From assembly GCA_020630575.1 (NCBI GenBank), contig JAHDBD010000018.1, positions 1 through 64,000 of the forward strand: a stretch of 64,000 nt of DNA, read 5' to 3'. This document shows, piece after piece, positions 35,701-43,547 of this stretch. The position numbers and the translations under genes are program-made. The notes below the pieces were generated by a model. The model was given only the letters and a program-made list of their open reading frames with translations. It made no database searches and was not told the DNA's origin. Source of the stretch: Bernardetia sp. (GTDB lineage Bacteria > Bacteroidota > Bacteroidia > Cytophagales > Bernardetiaceae). Each line of letters begins with the position of its first letter. The first letter of the stretch is position 1.

Positions 35701-36197
35701 GCAGCCATCATTTCGGCTAGTTTTTTCGGACTTTTTATTGTTTGTCCTTCATAGATACAAAAATCTTTGATATGTCTTTCAAAACTCTCAAAATTCTCTC
35801 TAATTGGTTCTATCTGTCCATTTTCTATTTTACCAATAGCAATGCTTTTGATAAATTTTTTATCTTGATAGAAATGAAAATCCAAATAATCAGTAAAAGC
35901 AAGATTATCAAGTGATTTTTTATATCTATCAAATTGAGATTTATTGCCTGTTTTCTTTTTTCCTTCAAGGTCTTTATCTCCAATATTTTTTGCTTCAATA
36001 TGACCAACAGGAATATCTTTTTTTGTAAGAACAAAGTCAGGCGCACCACAAGCAATACGTTTAGGCTCATTGGTAGCCGATACTTTAGGAACAATACTTT
36101 CTAAAAGTGTTTGTAAATCTCCTCTAAATGTATGCTCAGTAGCATTCCCTAACTGAAAACGCTGATTGATTTTGCTGATGTATTCTTCTAAAGTCAT
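32799..36197 (-). CDS. Single-chain restriction-modification enzyme (type ISP/IIG-like, no helicase)
   Basis: A 1132-residue fusion of nuclease, N6-adenine methyltransferase and target-recognition domains. The N-terminal PD-(D/E)xK site appears as PD (53-54) with IEAK (67-70). The methyltransferase has motif I DPATGTGTFL (about 380-389) and motif IV NPPY (about 495-498). The C-terminal part, including FYPQTEKEE and the end WEFYIGGYQPAQKWLKDRR, resembles the specificity domain of type ISP enzymes. No helicase domain is seen, unlike LlaGI. The gene starts 14 bp after the integrase stop. It should both methylate and cut at one site class; the site cannot be told. Confidence 0.88.
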   Translation of the reverse strand: MTLEEYISKINQRFQLGNATEHTFRGDLQTLLESIVPKVSATNEPKRIACGAPDFVLTKKDIPVGHIEAKNIGDKDLEGKKKTGNKSQFDRYKKSLDNLAFTDYLDFHFYQDKKFIKSIAIGKIENGQIEPIRENFESFERHIKDFCIYEGQTIKSPKKLAEMMAAKAQMLATIIENSLDSDEKEREDSSLQQQFEAFKQILIKDISHKAFADVYAQTIAYGMFAARLHDNSPTTFTRQKAATLIPKSNPFLRKLFQYIAGYDLDTRLVWIVDDLSNIFVYANVEATLQEYGRETQTEDALIHFYETFLAEYDPKLRKARGVWYTPKPVVNFIVRAVDDILKTEFNLSKGLTNSSKTKIKVSEKGNLVEKEVHKVQILDPATGTGTFLAETVEHIYKQFQNQKGVWNSYVENDLLPRLNGFELLMASYAMAHLKLDFLLKETGFKPTKEERFRVFLTNSLEEGSTELETSFANWLSTEANEANKIKKDTPVMVILGNPPYSGESQNKGKWIMELMEDYKKEPEGKEKLKERNPKWINDDYVKFLRYGQHFIEKNESGVLAFINPHGFLDNPTFRGMRWNLLKTYDKIYTIDLHGNSKKKEVSPDGSIDQNVFDIMQGVSINIFIKTGKKKKDELGKVFHYDLFGKRESKYEFLDSNSLKNVPFVELPNIAPNYFMVQKDFEAQEEYKKGFSLINMFTNSVLGFQTHRDHYAIDFTKDITTKKIEELRNKNISDKELYRKYNIKDNRDWKLDIQRENLFSDTKWKEKLTDCIYRPFDIRSTYLSHVVMDYPRREILNNILNKENLSLLISRQQAVVGFRHCFVSNLAPESCAVSNKTREGCQVLPLYFYPQTEKEETLSAEKRIKLEEELKGKEAIFEKFKKDFLFLEEIYETVDNRSKELNRKYREQKKEYKKQGSELGEIRKMLVQTEQIDKEEEPRKPNLKKEIVAQIAQKLGLVFTVEKTKKKGTFAPIDILDYIYAVLHSPKYREKYKEFLKIDFPRVPYPADAKTFWKLVDLGGQIRQIHLLESDVVDNFITSYPVEGENEVEQRPNFTLDKKTQLGKVYINETQYFDNVPATAWEFYIGGYQPAQKWLKDRRNRKLTFEDINHYQKIIVALSETDRLMKEIDKIVS
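32808..32951 (-). repeat. 144-bp repeat, copy in the intact RM gene
   Basis: This 3' end of the RM coding region is repeated at 30204-30347 with about five differences. The two copies are in direct orientation and enclose the ATPase gene. Confidence 0.85.
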
Positions 36198-36211
36198 TTT
36201 TATTCAGAGAG

Positions 36212-37342
36212 TTAAATTGAAGGAAAATTGTTTCTTATTTTTTCACTTGAATAAACACCTAAACCTCTCATATAAGTACGTGTTTGTTCTAAATTGTGGT
36301 GTCTGCATTGTTGTGAAATTTCCAAAACATCCACGCCACTTTTATAGGCTGCTACTACTCCAGTATGCTTCCAACTGTATAAAGTATATTCTTTTGATAA
36401 TTTTAGTCTGTCTTTAATTTCCTTATATTCTTTTGTAAACTGCCCTTCTTTGGTAGGTTTGTTTGAAGGAAAGCCATTTATTCCAAATAAGTAATAGTCA
36501 GAGTGATACGATAAGAAACCACTTTGTAGTAAAGCATTCATTAAATGACTGGGTATATCTACTCTTTCACTTTTCTTGTTTTTTGATATTTCAGCAGGTA
36601 TAAATAGTTTGTTTGTATCAGTTTCTATATAGCCTACCTTCAAAAATCGTATTTCTTGTGGTCTGACAAAGGTATAGAAGAGAATTTGGCATACTAACCA
36701 TAGGTTAGAGTTTTCCTCACTTACAACTTCTTTTATCTTTTTTCTTTGTTCTATATTATAAAATTGATGTGCTTTTGACTTGTGTACCTTTGCCTTCTTA
36801 AATTTTTCCATCACGTTCTCATCTACATAGCCTAATACTTTTAAATCTGATAGCAGAGTTCCTATGGTAGTGCCGTATGAGTTTCTAGTTTTGTTACTTA
36901 TTCCTTTTTTCTGCTGCAAAGTATTCAGAAACTCAGTAACATGTGATGCCTGTAAACTACGAATGGCAAGGTCTGGGTAGTTCTCATTGAGGAACTCAAA
37001 AAAGTATTTTAAATGGCTTTTATAGCTACTTACAGACCTCTTACGAAGGCGTGGTTTAGCGTTGTCAAATGCAAGTTGTAGTGCATTCACAGAGGTTTCT
37101 ATTAGTTTTCGACGTTCTTTTTCCTTTATGAGTTTCTCATTGTTTGAAGGAACATAAATATTGAATTTTTTTAAATCATCATTTATTTCCTTTGCCAATT
37201 CTTCGTTTGCGTCTTTATAGGTTCTCTTCCTAACTAGCTTTTTCTTTTCGTTGTCCCAAATCCAAAATTCTACATAAGGTCTTTTCCCATCAACGAATTT
37301 AGCAGACTTATAAGGAAATTTTTTATTTTCGCTTTTGTCCAT
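36212..37342 (-). CDS. Integrase of the element (tyrosine recombinase)
   Basis: Start at MDKSENKKFPYKSAKF (37340-37342), giving 376 residues; the longer in-frame form to 37414 runs through the tandem TTGGCGCATAT repeats. An N-terminal arm-binding part is followed by a SAM-like core-binding part (LQLAFDNAKPRLRKRSVSSYKSHLKYF) and the catalytic domain with Arg I in TFVRPQEIRFL, the YSWKHTG box and the C-terminal HHNLEQTRTYMRGLG with the tyrosine. Adjacent to the intact initiator tRNA and attR, it is the likely integrase for this site. It is unrelated at close range to the other two recombinases. It leads the minus-strand RM/ATPase operon. Confidence 0.9.
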   Translation of the reverse strand: MDKSENKKFPYKSAKFVDGKRPYVEFWIWDNEKKKLVRKRTYKDANEELAKEINDDLKKFNIYVPSNNEKLIKEKERRKLIETSVNALQLAFDNAKPRLRKRSVSSYKSHLKYFFEFLNENYPDLAIRSLQASHVTEFLNTLQQKKGISNKTRNSYGTTIGTLLSDLKVLGYVDENVMEKFKKAKVHKSKAHQFYNIEQRKKIKEVVSEENSNLWLVCQILFYTFVRPQEIRFLKVGYIETDTNKLFIPAEISKNKKSERVDIPSHLMNALLQSGFLSYHSDYYLFGINGFPSNKPTKEGQFTKEYKEIKDRLKLSKEYTLYSWKHTGVVAAYKSGVDVLEISQQCRHHNLEQTRTYMRGLGVYSSEKIRNNFPSI

Positions 37343-37405
37343 TCCTTGTTTGTTGTAGTATTCAAAGAGAATAAAAAAAACACTATTGGCAATAGTTATT
37401 AAAAA

Positions 37406-37427
37406 TTGGCGCATATTTGGCGCATAT
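37406..37427. repeat. Tandem TTGGCGCATAT repeat upstream of the integrase
   Basis: Two perfect 11-bp copies, 37406-37416 and 37417-37427, lie between the integrase start and attR. Position suits an arm-type integrase site or an operator of the integrase-RM operon. Confidence 0.6.
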
Positions 37428-37436
37428 TCAATAAAA

Positions 37437-37463
37437 AACCCCTTAACAGTAATGTAAGGGGTT
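37437..37463 (-). terminator. Island-borne terminator of tRNA-Met
   Basis: AACCCCTTA (37437-37445) pairs with TAAGGGGTT (37455-37463) and is followed on the minus strand by a T6 run. It lies 5 bp beyond the tRNA 3' end and inside the element, replacing the terminator that stayed at 21041-21076. Confidence 0.75.
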
Positions 37464-37468
37464 AATAG

Positions 37469-37541
<73 letters not shown>

Positions 37542-37584
37542 CCGTAATTGGTACAACCAAGATTTATTTACCCTGATTGTTTTA

Positions 37585-37614
37585 CAAAGGTACGAAAATA
37601 TTTTTAATCTGCAA
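37585..37614 (-). promoter_or_regulatory. Promoter of the initiator tRNA
   Basis: On the minus strand TTG (37612-37614), 19 bases, then TACCTTTG (37585-37592), an exact match to the Bacteroidota pattern. It lies 44 bp before the tRNA 5' end. Confidence 0.65.
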
Positions 37615-37750
37615 GTATTTATCTAAAAAAAAGTATTTATTTTCTATAAAAAACCTAAATTATAGGTTTTTATCAATTTAGTTGCCCTTTTTTTGAGCAA
37701 AAAATAACAATTATACTATATTATTCTATAAAAAAAGCGAACTTTGTAGT

Positions 37751-38686
37751 ATGAAAGAACTTGACTTAGATGCCATTTTAAATGCTGGCAAAGAATCTGA
37801 AAATCATAAAGCTGGTTTTGTAGCCTTGGTTGGAAAACCAAATAGTGGCAAATCTACGCTTATGAATACTGTATTAGGAGAAAAATTAGCTATCGTAACT
37901 CCCAAAGCACAAACTACTCGCCATCGTATTATGGGGATTTTGAATAGTGAAGACTATCAAATTGTGTTTTCAGATACACCAGGTATTATTTCTCCAAAAT
38001 ATGAGCTTCATGAAAAAATGATGCGTTTTGTAGAAAAATCATTGGAAGATGCTGATGTAATTTTGCTTGTAACCTCTCTTGATGAGAGTCATGATGAAGA
38101 AAATGCCATCGAAAAACTCCGAAAAGCATTAGATAAAAAGAAAATTCCTCTCATTGTTCTACTGAATAAAGCTGATTTAGTTGATCAAGATATCATTGAT
38201 GAAAAAATTGCTCGTTGGAAAGAAGTATTAAATCCACAAGAAATTTTGCCTATTTCTGCCTTAATTGGTTTTAATGTAAATGAAGTATTAGAACTTATCT
38301 TAAAATATCTTCCAAAACATCCTGCTTATTATGACAAAGAAATGCTGACAGATCGTCCAGAACGTTTTTTTGCAGGAGAGATTATACGAGAAAAAATATT
38401 TTTGCATTATGATCAAGAAATTCCCTATTCTACTGAGGTAGGCATTTTAGAGTTTAAAGATGAACCTAAAATTCTTCGCATCAATGCAGAAATACATGTT
38501 GAAAGAAAATCTCAAAAAGGTATTCTGATAGGTAAAAATGGAAGTGCACTCAAAATAATTGGACAAGCAGCCCGATTAGACATGGAAGCCTTCTTTGGTA
38601 AAAAAGTGTTTTTAGAACTTTATGTCAGAGTAAGTGAAAACTGGCGTAAAAAATCTGATAAATTGGGTTGGTTTGGCTATAAATAG
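37751..38686 (+). CDS. era: GTPase Era
   Basis: Ribosome assembly GTPase of 311 residues that binds the 3' end of 16S rRNA. G1 is GKPNSGKST (28-36), G3 DTPG (75-78) and G4 NKAD; G2 lies in AQTTRHRIMG. The C-terminal KH domain shows ILIGKNGSALKIIGQAARLDMEAFFGKKVFLELYVRV, the classical Era signature. A short N-terminal extension (1-20) is slightly longer than in E. coli. It is the first chromosomal gene on the right of the element. Confidence 0.97.
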   Translation: MKELDLDAILNAGKESENHKAGFVALVGKPNSGKSTLMNTVLGEKLAIVTPKAQTTRHRIMGILNSEDYQIVFSDTPGIISPKYELHEKMMRFVEKSLEDADVILLVTSLDESHDEENAIEKLRKALDKKKIPLIVLLNKADLVDQDIIDEKIARWKEVLNPQEILPISALIGFNVNEVLELILKYLPKHPAYYDKEMLTDRPERFFAGEIIREKIFLHYDQEIPYSTEVGILEFKDEPKILRINAEIHVERKSQKGILIGKNGSALKIIGQAARLDMEAFFGKKVFLELYVRVSENWRKKSDKLGWFGYK

Positions 38687-38801
38687 TCAGTAACCAATTA
38701 TGTAGTTATTCCTAGTCAGTTAATTTCACTGAATTTCACTTCATAATTTTTAATTTTTAATTAGCTTCGCTGATTATTTCATAATTCGTAATTTATATAT
38801 A

Positions 38802-39155
38802 ATGAAAGATTCAAATTTCCGTATTCCAACTGTTCATTCTGATAAAAATATTAAAGTAGAAATGTCTGGTTCATTAGCTTCTATTAAAGAAAGTGAACGT
38901 CAACTCTCTAAATTTATAATTGATGAAAAAGTATACTTTGTTCTTACTCAAAGCGATATTGAAAAGCTAGAAGATGATAGTTTGGGCATAAAAGGATATG
39001 CTGTTTGGGTTTTTGAAAATGAAGCTAAAGAAGAAAACTATGTTGGTAAAATGGTAAATATAGGAGGAAAAGAACCTGAAATGGAAGCTAAAGAAGAACA
39101 CCAAAAATATGTTTTTGTAGTTTTAGATATAATTAGAGAATGGCTAAAGAAGTAA
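38802..39155 (+). CDS. Unknown small protein
   Basis: A 117-residue frame starting MKDSNFRIPTVHSDKN. It looks globular and mixed alpha/beta, with no signal peptide, no membrane segment and an acidic stretch (GKEPEMEAKEEHQKY) before a final amphipathic helix (VVLDIIREWLKK). I do not recognise a family. It lies between era and the TPR lipoprotein gene and may be co-transcribed with the latter (gap 46 bp). The gap to era carries low-complexity AATTTTTAATT repeats. Confidence 0.65.
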   Translation: MKDSNFRIPTVHSDKNIKVEMSGSLASIKESERQLSKFIIDEKVYFVLTQSDIEKLEDDSLGIKGYAVWVFENEAKEENYVGKMVNIGGKEPEMEAKEEHQKYVFVVLDIIREWLKK

Positions 39156-39201
39156 TTAGCTACGCTGACTTTCAGTTGTAAATGATAAATGTAAATTGTA
39201 A

Positions 39202-40443
39202 ATGTCTAGAAATACTTTTAGTTTCTTATTGATTATAGTGGTTTTCTGCTTTTTATCGGCTTGTCAGTCTGATACGAAGCAGTTTGTCGAAACATTACCT
39301 CCTCTTCCAGATTCTGTTACAACAATTATTTCTAATCAAGTTCAGTTTCTTAATAAGCAAATTGAACGAAGTGAAAATACAGACAACAAAGAAAATACAG
39401 CTCATTATTACTATAAACGAGCTTCTTTGTATCTATCTTCTGGAAAAGAAAATATTGCGTTAGAGGATATTGAAAAGGCAATTTCTTTGGACAGCACAAA
39501 AAGTAAATATTATTTTGCATTGGCACAGGCTTATCAACAAAGAAACGAACCTCAAAAAGTTCTTAGTGCTGCTCAAAAGGCGATTGATTTGGGTTTTACA
39601 GACTTAGAATTATATCGCTTGTATGCCTATTCTGCATTTAATCAAAAAAAATGGTCTGAATCTTTGACTGCCTTTGAGAAAATTGCAAACCGAACAGGAG
39701 AGAAAATAGAAACACTCTATTATCAGGGAATGATTTGGAATAAGAAAAGTGATACTACAAAAGCAATTTCATTTTTAAGAAAAGCAATTGAGAAAGATAG
39801 CACCTATCTGCCTGCGTACATAGAAATCATCAAAACTTATAATGCATCAGAACTTCCAAAAAATGCATGGAAAGAAGCACAAGTTGCTTTTCAAAAAACA
39901 AGTTATACTGCTTCAAATAAGAAAGACAATAAACTAGATAATAAAATTCGGTCTCAACTTTCTCTTCAATATGGAAATACTTGGCTGAACCTAAATAAAC
40001 GAGATAGTTCTATTGTATGGTATAGAAAAGCAATTCGACAAGATTCTACATTAGATGAAGCTTCTTTACAAGTGGGCATTTATATGTTTGAAAAAAAATA
40101 TTATCCTCAAGCAGAATATTATTTCAAAAAAGTAATAAAACAAAAGCCACTACAAAGTACAGCTAATTATTTGTTAGGTTTTTTATATGAATACAAGCTC
40201 TTCGAACCTCAAGATAAATTAGAACGCTTTGAACTAGCAGAAACCTATTTTAAAAATGCCTATAAAACAGATAGTTTAAAAACTGACTATAGAGAATCGT
40301 TAAATAGAATTGAAAAAAAAATAGAGAGAGAAAAATACAAACTCACTCCAGAATATGCTGAACAAATGAGAAAAATAAGATTGAGAGAACAGCAAAGACA
40401 AGATTCTATTGGAAGACTTATTTTATCTAATCCTATTTTTTAA
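39202..40443 (+). CDS. TPR-repeat lipoprotein
   Basis: A 413-residue lipoprotein. Signal peptide with lipobox LSAC (about 18-21) is followed by several TPR units from residue 65 on (for example YYYKRASLYLSSGKENIALEDIEKAISLDSTKSKYYFALAQAYQQRNEPQKVLSAAQKAIDLG and QYGNTWLNLNKRDSSIVWYRKAIRQDS, shown here only as position markers of helices). The C-terminus is charged. TPR lipoproteins in Bacteroidota often serve in gliding, secretion or envelope assembly, but no specific role is claimed. Confidence 0.85.
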   Translation: MSRNTFSFLLIIVVFCFLSACQSDTKQFVETLPPLPDSVTTIISNQVQFLNKQIERSENTDNKENTAHYYYKRASLYLSSGKENIALEDIEKAISLDSTKSKYYFALAQAYQQRNEPQKVLSAAQKAIDLGFTDLELYRLYAYSAFNQKKWSESLTAFEKIANRTGEKIETLYYQGMIWNKKSDTTKAISFLRKAIEKDSTYLPAYIEIIKTYNASELPKNAWKEAQVAFQKTSYTASNKKDNKLDNKIRSQLSLQYGNTWLNLNKRDSSIVWYRKAIRQDSTLDEASLQVGIYMFEKKYYPQAEYYFKKVIKQKPLQSTANYLLGFLYEYKLFEPQDKLERFELAETYFKNAYKTDSLKTDYRESLNRIEKKIEREKYKLTPEYAEQMRKIRLREQQRQDSIGRLILSNPIF

Positions 40444-40542
40444 AAATAAGAATTTATCATAATTGTAATAAAACTTAATTAGTGTGTACTTATTAGTTGT
40501 AAGAAAAAATTATTTTTATTTCTCAACTAACTATTTATTATT

Positions 40543-41118
40543 ATGCAGGTAGCAATTCGTTATGGTTTGATTTTAGGTGTTATAAATATTTTATTAGCTG
40601 TCTTTGGTTATATAATGGGCGTAGAATTTTCAATGAGTTATTATGCTATTATCTCAGGAGTGTTCTCTATTGCAGCTATTATTTTTGTTTGTATTCGTAT
40701 TAAAAAAGAAAATAAAGGAATAATAAAGTATTTTGATGCTGTCAAAATGGTTTTTGTAGCTTTAATGTTGAGCTATGTTATTGGTTCTTCATACAATTAT
40801 GTATTCAATAACTTTGTTGCTCCAGAATATACAGAGCAAATAGCAAAAGCTTCATTAGATAAAGCAGAAAGTATGTTAGAAAGTATGGGGATGGGAGAAA
40901 ACGAAATAGATAAAGCGATGAAAGAAGCTCGTAAAAGTTCAAGTGAAGCACTCGAAAATCCTTTAATGCCATTTCTTCAAAGTATTATGGTAGGTGCAGT
41001 TGTACTTTTTGTAGTTGCTTTACTCTCTGCTATTTTTGTACAAAGAAAACCTATAGAAGGAGAATTTCTATATGATGATGAAATACTAGATAATAATTCA
41101 GAAAAAGATAGTTGGTAA
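40543..41118 (+). CDS. DUF4199 membrane protein
   Basis: A 191-residue inner-membrane protein with TM segments at about 5-25, 30-50, 65-85 and 143-165. A helical polar loop (about 95-138) contains ASLDKAESMLESMGMGENEIDKAMKEARK. This layout fits DUF4199, common in Bacteroidota and of unknown function. The C-terminus is acidic. It is followed by a strong terminator. Confidence 0.82.
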   Translation: MQVAIRYGLILGVINILLAVFGYIMGVEFSMSYYAIISGVFSIAAIIFVCIRIKKENKGIIKYFDAVKMVFVALMLSYVIGSSYNYVFNNFVAPEYTEQIAKASLDKAESMLESMGMGENEIDKAMKEARKSSSEALENPLMPFLQSIMVGAVVLFVVALLSAIFVQRKPIEGEFLYDDEILDNNSEKDSW

Positions 41119-41137
41119 TTTTAAACTAACTTGATAC

Positions 41138-41182
41138 AAAATAGCCTACTTATTTTATTAAAATTGGTAGGCTATTTTTTTT
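41138..41182. terminator. Bidirectional terminator between DUF4199 and nuoM
   Basis: AAAATAGCCTAC (41138-41149) pairs with GTAGGCTATTTT (41167-41178), with T runs on both strands. It separates two convergent genes. Confidence 0.8.
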
Positions 41183-41189
41183 CTATATT

Positions 41190-42821
41190 TCAAAACCACC
41201 CAAAAACCAAAGAAGGAAAAATTCCTAAAAGAACAATAAAGAAAATTAAGATGGATGCAATGATTTTTTGAGAAGTAGAAATATCTTGTAAATCCATGTT
41301 TTTGAGATTATCATGTAATTCAAAATCGCCTAAGAACATTCTTTTATAAGTCCAAAGAAAGTAACTAGCTGTCAAAATTAATGTTATTGTAGACAAAATG
41401 CCCAACCAAATTGGTAAATAATCTGAAGAAAAAACACCTAGAAAAACGGTTAGTTCAGCTATAAAACTAGAAAAAGTAGGCAATCCCAAACCTGCAAAAA
41501 AAGCAATTCCTACAAAAGCTGTGTAACGTGGTAGCTTATGAAAAAGTCCACTATAATTAGTAATAGTAAGGTCATTTGTCTGCTCATAGAGAACACCTAC
41601 CAAAAGAAAAAGTAAAGGAGAAATAAGTCCATGACTAAGCATTTGATACATTGCTCCATTTGTTCCTTCTGCATTAGTGGCTGCAAAACCCAAAAGAACA
41701 AAACCCATGTGGGAAATGGAAGAGTAAGCAATCATTCTTTTTAGATGAGTCTGTCCAAGAGCTAAAAAAGCTCCATATAGCATTGAAAAAACGCCCCAAG
41801 CTCCTATGCAAAATGAATAATCTATTGCTACATCAGTAAAAACAGAAAAAGGAAGACGCAAAAGTCCATATCCTCCCACTTTTAAAAGAACACCAGCCAA
41901 AACCATCGAAATAGGTGTTGATGCTTCAACATGGGCAATCGGTAGCCAAGTATGAAGAGGTGCAATTGGTAATTTGATGGCAAAACCAATAAGAAGCAAC
42001 AAGAAAACAATAGTACGAGTAATATTTCCTTCATAAAAAAAGAGAGCAGATTGAGGAAGAAAATAGTTTGCATCTTTGAAAACAAGCATATCAAAGGAAT
42101 GCACAATTTGAGTAGCATTTTGAGTAATGAGAGTAGAATTTTTGAGTTTCAAAATTACTTCCTCCGTCGAAATACCCAGTTCTAAAGCTGTTTTTGTGAT
42201 GTCTATTCCAGAATTTACGATAATAATTCCTGCCACCAAAATCAAGACAGAACCAATTAATGTATAAATAAAGAACTTGATAGCTGCATATTCTTTGCGT
42301 TTTCCTCCCCAAATTCCTATCAAAAAATACATAGGAAGTAACATAAACTCAAAACAAATAAAGAAAAGTAAAAAGTCTAATGAGAGAAAACTTCCCATTA
42401 CAGCAGAAGAAAGCAATAGATACAAGAAAAAATAGAGACGAGGACGAGAAAGTATTTTTTTAGAAAAAATAGAAACTAAACTTCCTACCCAAAGCACAAG
42501 AGCAGAAAGAGCAATCAAGAGAACATTTTTAGCATCTATTCCTAAAAAATAATCAGCGTGTAAAATCCCAAATTTCCCCACACTGACATGCCACCACGTA
42601 TATTTTTCTGACAAAAGTAAATTTTGTTCATCAAAAACAGACATGTCTAAATTAGCCTTGGCAATAAAAAGCATCATGGCTACCAAAATAAGTTCGATAG
42701 AAAGAATACCTACTCCAATCCATTTATAAAAATGAGATTTGTTTTCTTTGAAAGGAATTAAACAGAAAGCAGCTCCCAAAAGTGGAAACCAAAAAATGAG
42801 AGACAGAATAAAATTATCCAT
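41190..42821 (-). CDS. nuoM: NADH-quinone oxidoreductase subunit M
   Basis: Proton-pumping antiporter-like subunit of complex I, 543 residues, with about 14 TM segments. The family signatures are visible, for example LLFFICFEFMLLPMYFLIGIWGG with the essential Glu and KLPIAPLHTWLPIAHVEASTPISMVLAGVLLKVGGYGLLR. No other nuo genes are next to it in this window. It lies on the minus strand between a terminator and a lipoprotein gene. An Mrp antiporter subunit D would be the alternative but the PMYFLIGIWGG motif favours NuoM. Confidence 0.9.
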   Translation of the reverse strand: MDNFILSLIFWFPLLGAAFCLIPFKENKSHFYKWIGVGILSIELILVAMMLFIAKANLDMSVFDEQNLLLSEKYTWWHVSVGKFGILHADYFLGIDAKNVLLIALSALVLWVGSLVSIFSKKILSRPRLYFFLYLLLSSAVMGSFLSLDFLLFFICFEFMLLPMYFLIGIWGGKRKEYAAIKFFIYTLIGSVLILVAGIIIVNSGIDITKTALELGISTEEVILKLKNSTLITQNATQIVHSFDMLVFKDANYFLPQSALFFYEGNITRTIVFLLLLIGFAIKLPIAPLHTWLPIAHVEASTPISMVLAGVLLKVGGYGLLRLPFSVFTDVAIDYSFCIGAWGVFSMLYGAFLALGQTHLKRMIAYSSISHMGFVLLGFAATNAEGTNGAMYQMLSHGLISPLLFLLVGVLYEQTNDLTITNYSGLFHKLPRYTAFVGIAFFAGLGLPTFSSFIAELTVFLGVFSSDYLPIWLGILSTITLILTASYFLWTYKRMFLGDFELHDNLKNMDLQDISTSQKIIASILIFFIVLLGIFPSLVFGWF

Positions 42822-42863
42822 TATAAATAGTTATAGCTACACGTATATTGAACTACAAATTTA

Positions 42864-43400
42864 CTATTTTTCTTGTTCCGTTCTATTAAAGGTTTCTTCT
42901 AATTTCTCTTTTGCTCTCTTTTGAGCTTCTAGTGTTGTGATTATATAGACTGTTTTACCATTTTCTACAAAAACAACTTGTTCAAAATTCTTTTTTTCAA
43001 TTAAAGCCATTCCTACAAAAGGAGAATTAGCTTTTACATCTGAATATTCATCTTCATAAAGCCAAATAATTTCATTTTGTGCATAAGTGATATGTTGTGT
43101 ATTGATTTGAGTAGGTTTTTTTTCATATTTCACCACAGCTACAACAATCTGCTGAGAAAAATCAATATCATCTTTTATGCTTCCAAATGACGTTTCAAAG
43201 TCTGTTTTGTTTGTAAAATACATAAAACGAGTAGTGTCAGCAGTAGGATTATACTCTTTATTTTGGTATTCATATCCTCTTAAATCTGAATATTTCAACC
43301 TTTCTAAATCATCATACGAAGTAAAGGAAACACAACTGGATAAAAGAGTAGAGGCGATAAAAAGGCAAAAAATAGAAATAGTAAAAAATAGATTCTTCAT
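42864..43400 (-). CDS. Unknown lipoprotein upstream of nuoM
   Basis: A 178-residue protein with a lipoprotein signal (LLSSC, about 19-24). The rest is predicted mixed alpha/beta and ends in a charged coiled-coil-like stretch (QKRAKEKLEETFNRTEQEK). It lies 42 bp before nuoM on the same strand. I do not recognise the family. Confidence 0.75.
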   Translation of the reverse strand: MKNLFFTISIFCLFIASTLLSSCVSFTSYDDLERLKYSDLRGYEYQNKEYNPTADTTRFMYFTNKTDFETSFGSIKDDIDFSQQIVVAVVKYEKKPTQINTQHITYAQNEIIWLYEDEYSDVKANSPFVGMALIEKKNFEQVVFVENGKTVYIITTLEAQKRAKEKLEETFNRTEQEK

Positions 43401-43547
43401 ATAGTATAAATGGGATACAAATTTTTGATTGAATTACTTAAAAACCAATAACCAAATAGAAGGTAGTAAGTTAGTTTTTTTTGATTAAATTTCAATAATT
43501 CTTAAAATCAACAGCTTTTTCTGAATTTTTAAATTAAAAACCACTTT

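Noticed and set aside
32799..36197. Type I RM subunit (HsdM or HsdR)
   Set aside because: Nuclease, methyltransferase and specificity regions are in one chain and no helicase or separate HsdS is present.
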